Origin: Bacillota bacterium
GTDB lineage: Bacteria; Bacillota; Clostridia; Lachnospirales; Lachnospiraceae
NCBI GenBank assembly: GCA_023441965.1
Contig: JAEZNB010000012.1
Location: 226,214 to 290,213, forward strand
Length of the DNA: 64,000 nucleotides
Direction of reading: 5' to 3'
Program-made: the position numbers and the translations under genes
In this document: piece by piece, positions 61,971 through 64,000 of the stretch
Numbering within the stretch: position 1 is the first letter of the stretch
Layout of the letters: each line of letters begins with the position of its first letter
The notes under the pieces: generated by a model
Database searches by the model: none
What the model was told of the DNA's origin: nothing
What the model saw: the letters and a program-made list of their open reading frames with translations, nothing else

Positions 61971-64000
61971 TTATTTGGCTTTACTCCTGATGAGGTATAG
62001 GGTATAGATCTGATAACTCACTCCGTCCTCCGCAGTGACCTTAATATAAACCTTGTTCAAACCTACCTCCAGCTTAAAGTTATTCTTGATTTCCTTTGTA
62101 CATGCCTTATTGGAGTATAGCTTCCAGGTGGCATTCTTACTGACTGTGAAGTTAAGCTTGATCTTCGTCGTCTCGTACGGCAGGTTGGATCTGATGAAGT
62201 AACCATCGATGTTAGCCTCGTCCGGTGTTTTCATTGTCAGGATTCTACACAGGTTAGACTTAAGATTCACATCCTTTAAGATGGTAAAGATACTGAATTT
62301 TGTTACAGTAAACTTCAGTCCGTAGCTACCGTCCTTGTTCTTCACCAATTCTCCTTTGATTGTCTCCTTATCTCCATCGCTGTGTTCCACATAAATAGCT
62401 AATTTACTTATGAGCTCCTCCCGTTCCTTCTCATCATCCGGAATTGTGATACCCACCAGTGGCAGTACAATATCCACCGAGGTCTGTGGCAGATTCGTCT
62501 CGATCTCCATCGGGCTTCCAATCACAGATAGGTTATCTCCCAGCAGCTGGACCAGCATTCCATCCTTTGTTGCTCTTTCAGTCAGATTCTGCTTCTTCTC
62601 CTCATCGGTGACCGGCTTAATTCTAAAGTATAGGTCTTCTTCCATTTGCTCCTTGGCTGTCTCAAGAGAAGCCGTTGGGATGCTGATGAGGGCATCTTCT
62701 GTCTCCAACTCCAGATTTAGCCCTGCATCCGCTATAAGCCCTACGGATTTCACAGGTATGCTCACATCCACCTCGGAAACCTTCTCCTCCGCTACTGGTG
62801 CTACCAGCCTGACTATCTCTCCCTTTTCCTGGGTGAGCTTTTCAATTGTCTCAGCAGCTTTCTCCTGTGAAAAGGTTATGCTGTCCTTGATGGTTCCCTC
62901 AGGATAATATGTTCTCTCCACCTCAACCTTGGCAACACTGTTATCCTTGTTTCCGTCGGTAACATCAAGCATAAGCTTCTCAACCACAGGTTCCTTCGGC
63001 TGTGGAGGTGTGTCCTCATCAACATCAGTAATGGATATTGTAATGCTCTTCTCATAGTATAATCCGCTTGCATCCGTTACTCTTAACCGGATAGAATAGG
63101 CATTCCTTTGTTCATAATTATAATCAGCAGCAGACTTCAGCACATTACCTGCTAGGGTGAAGCTCCTATTATCTTCATCTCCTTCACCCGTCGCCATGGC
63201 AAAGGCCAGGGTGTCGTCTCTGTCTTCATCCACACCGGTTAAGGTTCCTATTATTGTACCGATGTCAGAGTTTTCTGCAATTGTTGCGTTAGTAATCGTA
63301 ATGTCGGAAGGCGCCTCATTGATATCGGTTACTGCTATGACGAACTGTTTCTCAAAGGATTGTCCTCCGTTATCCGTTGCTCTGATCCGGATCTGATAGC
63401 TTGCCTTCGTCTCATAATCCGGTACTGCTGCCAGCTTCAGCTCATTTCCTGTGATCAAAAAGCTTGTATTATCCGTACTGCCTGCTCCGGCTACCAGAGT
63501 ATAGGTAAAGCTGCTGCTGTCCTCATCGCTGGCGCTTAAGGCGGCTACTGCAGTACCTACGGCAGTGTTCTCCGCCATACTGCTTTCTGACAAGGTGATA
63601 TCGGTCGGCGGCTCGTCACCGTCTGTGATAGTAATCGTATACTGCTTTTCATAGCTTAAGGCTCCGTCACTGACACTCACCCTGATGGAATAGCTGGCCT
63701 TGGTTTCATAATCCGGTACGATGGCAAGCTTCAGTTCATTACCTTCTATCGTAAAGCTTGCATTGTCGGTATCCCCTGCTCCAGAAACCAATGTATAAGT
63801 AAAGGAGCTTCCGGTATCAGGGTCTGTACCTGACAGGATGCCTATGGTGGTTCCGACTGCAGAATTCTCTGCCACTTCGGAAGAGGACAGGCTTACATCC
63901 GTCGGTGCTTCATTCACATTCCCTACCGTTATGGTAAACTGCTTTTCATAGAATAAACCGTTGTGATCCGTTACCCGGATTCTGACCGCATAAGTATTCT
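61971..64000 (-). CDS. Cadherin-repeat surface protein, 5' end missing
   Basis: The gene is open to the end of the window; its start lies beyond 64000. At least four tandem cadherin-like repeats of about 97-100 residues are visible (each with NEAPTDV or similar, AENSAVGTTIGTL, GNELKLA and YEKQFTITV). A proline-rich linker with PPQPKEPVVEKL follows, then a long beta-rich region (DVSIPVKSVGLIADAGL) and a C-terminal cadherin-like beta sandwich (NATWKLYSNKACTKEI). No LPXTG anchor is seen. An adhesin or calcium-binding surface role is likely from the repeats. Confidence 0.9.
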   Translation of the reverse strand, partial: NTYAVRIRVTDHNGLFYEKQFTITVGNVNEAPTDVSLSSSEVAENSAVGTTIGILSGTDPDTGSSFTYTLVSGAGDTDNASFTIEGNELKLAIVPDYETKASYSIRVSVSDGALSYEKQYTITITDGDEPPTDITLSESSMAENTAVGTAVAALSASDEDSSSFTYTLVAGAGSTDNTSFLITGNELKLAAVPDYETKASYQIRIRATDNGGQSFEKQFVIAVTDINEAPSDITITNATIAENSDIGTIIGTLTGVDEDRDDTLAFAMATGEGDEDNRSFTLAGNVLKSAADYNYEQRNAYSIRLRVTDASGLYYEKSITISITDVDEDTPPQPKEPVVEKLMLDVTDGNKDNSVAKVEVERTYYPEGTIKDSITFSQEKAAETIEKLTQEKGEIVRLVAPVAEEKVSEVDVSIPVKSVGLIADAGLNLELETEDALISIPTASLETAKEQMEEDLYFRIKPVTDEEKKQNLTERATKDGMLVQLLGDNLSVIGSPMEIETNLPQTSVDIVLPLVGITIPDDEKEREELISKLAIYVEHSDGDKETIKGELVKNKDGSYGLKFTVTKFSIFTILKDVNLKSNLCRILTMKTPDEANIDGYFIRSNLPYETTKIKLNFTVSKNATWKLYSNKACTKEIKNNFKLEVGLNKVYIKVTAEDGVSYQIYTLYLIRSKAK

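Overview
The window looks like a chromosomal segment from an anaerobic, endospore-forming, low-to-mid GC member of the Clostridia, most like the Lachnospiraceae. The signs are the sporulation sigma factor SigH, two SleC-type cortex-lytic paralogues, a SleB-type hydrolase, a hydrogenase-like sensor with clostridial H-cluster motifs, a T-box leader, a TPP riboswitch, a CIRCE operator on groESL, and strong AGGAGG-type ribosome binding sites. Nearly all genes lie on the minus strand; the few plus-strand units are single genes or short operons.

Layout. 1-450: a structured RNA candidate on the minus strand. 0.45-2.7 kb: two-component system, with a divergent secreted Ig-like protein (3.0-3.9 kb) and a glyoxalase (4.3 kb). 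4.9-9.2 kb: carAB. 9.6-12.2 kb: tandem SleC-like genes, then a polysaccharide deacetylase. 13.4-16.8 kb: TPP riboswitch and a four-gene thiamine-precursor ABC operon. 17.1-18.1 kb: SGNH esterase, then a 101-bp tandem repeat. 18.8-20.8 kb: groESL. 21.0-24.3 kb: glnS with two DUF genes. 24.5-28.9 kb: SleB-like hydrolase, [FeFe]-hydrogenase/chemoreceptor fusion, DUF3810 protease-like protein. 29.3-32.1 kb: metNIQ preceded by a Met-rich leader peptide and terminator. 32.2-35.4 kb: YjbR, DUF1848, two tRNAs, sigH, rlmB. 35.4-38.9 kb: dTDP-rhamnose operon. 39.1-44.3 kb: membrane protein, DUF4015 protein, histidine kinase with HD-GYP regulator, XRE regulator. 44.5-47.5 kb: SEC-C protein, a C-rich small RNA candidate, and an AT-rich accessory patch with a DUF3800 gene preceded by its own promoter and a short terminated RNA, an integrase remnant and an APH-like protein. 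47.8-50.6 kb: T-box-controlled leuS. 50.7-57.8 kb: a six-gene phospho-signalling cluster (membrane TPR/MORN protein, internally duplicated helix-turn-helix-like protein, two FHA proteins, a TPR receptor kinase and a 46-residue membrane protein). 58.0-64.0 kb: an alpha/alpha-toroid-like protein and two large surface proteins, the last running off the window.

Most notable: (1) the kinase/FHA cluster, in which a short Thr-Glu-(Val/Ile/Leu/Met) motif recurs about twenty times across the kinase insert and its partners, suggesting a dedicated phosphothreonine-FHA scaffold; (2) a probable translation-coupled methionine attenuator ahead of metNIQ; (3) a DUF3800 gene with a short structured RNA; (4) three copies of a roughly 210-bp fully palindromic element, one sitting exactly in the loop of the metQ terminator; (5) a hydrogenase-like chemoreceptor lacking the proton-transfer cysteine. 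Start codons were chosen mainly by Shine-Dalgarno spacing. All family assignments come from reading motifs; no database search was run.
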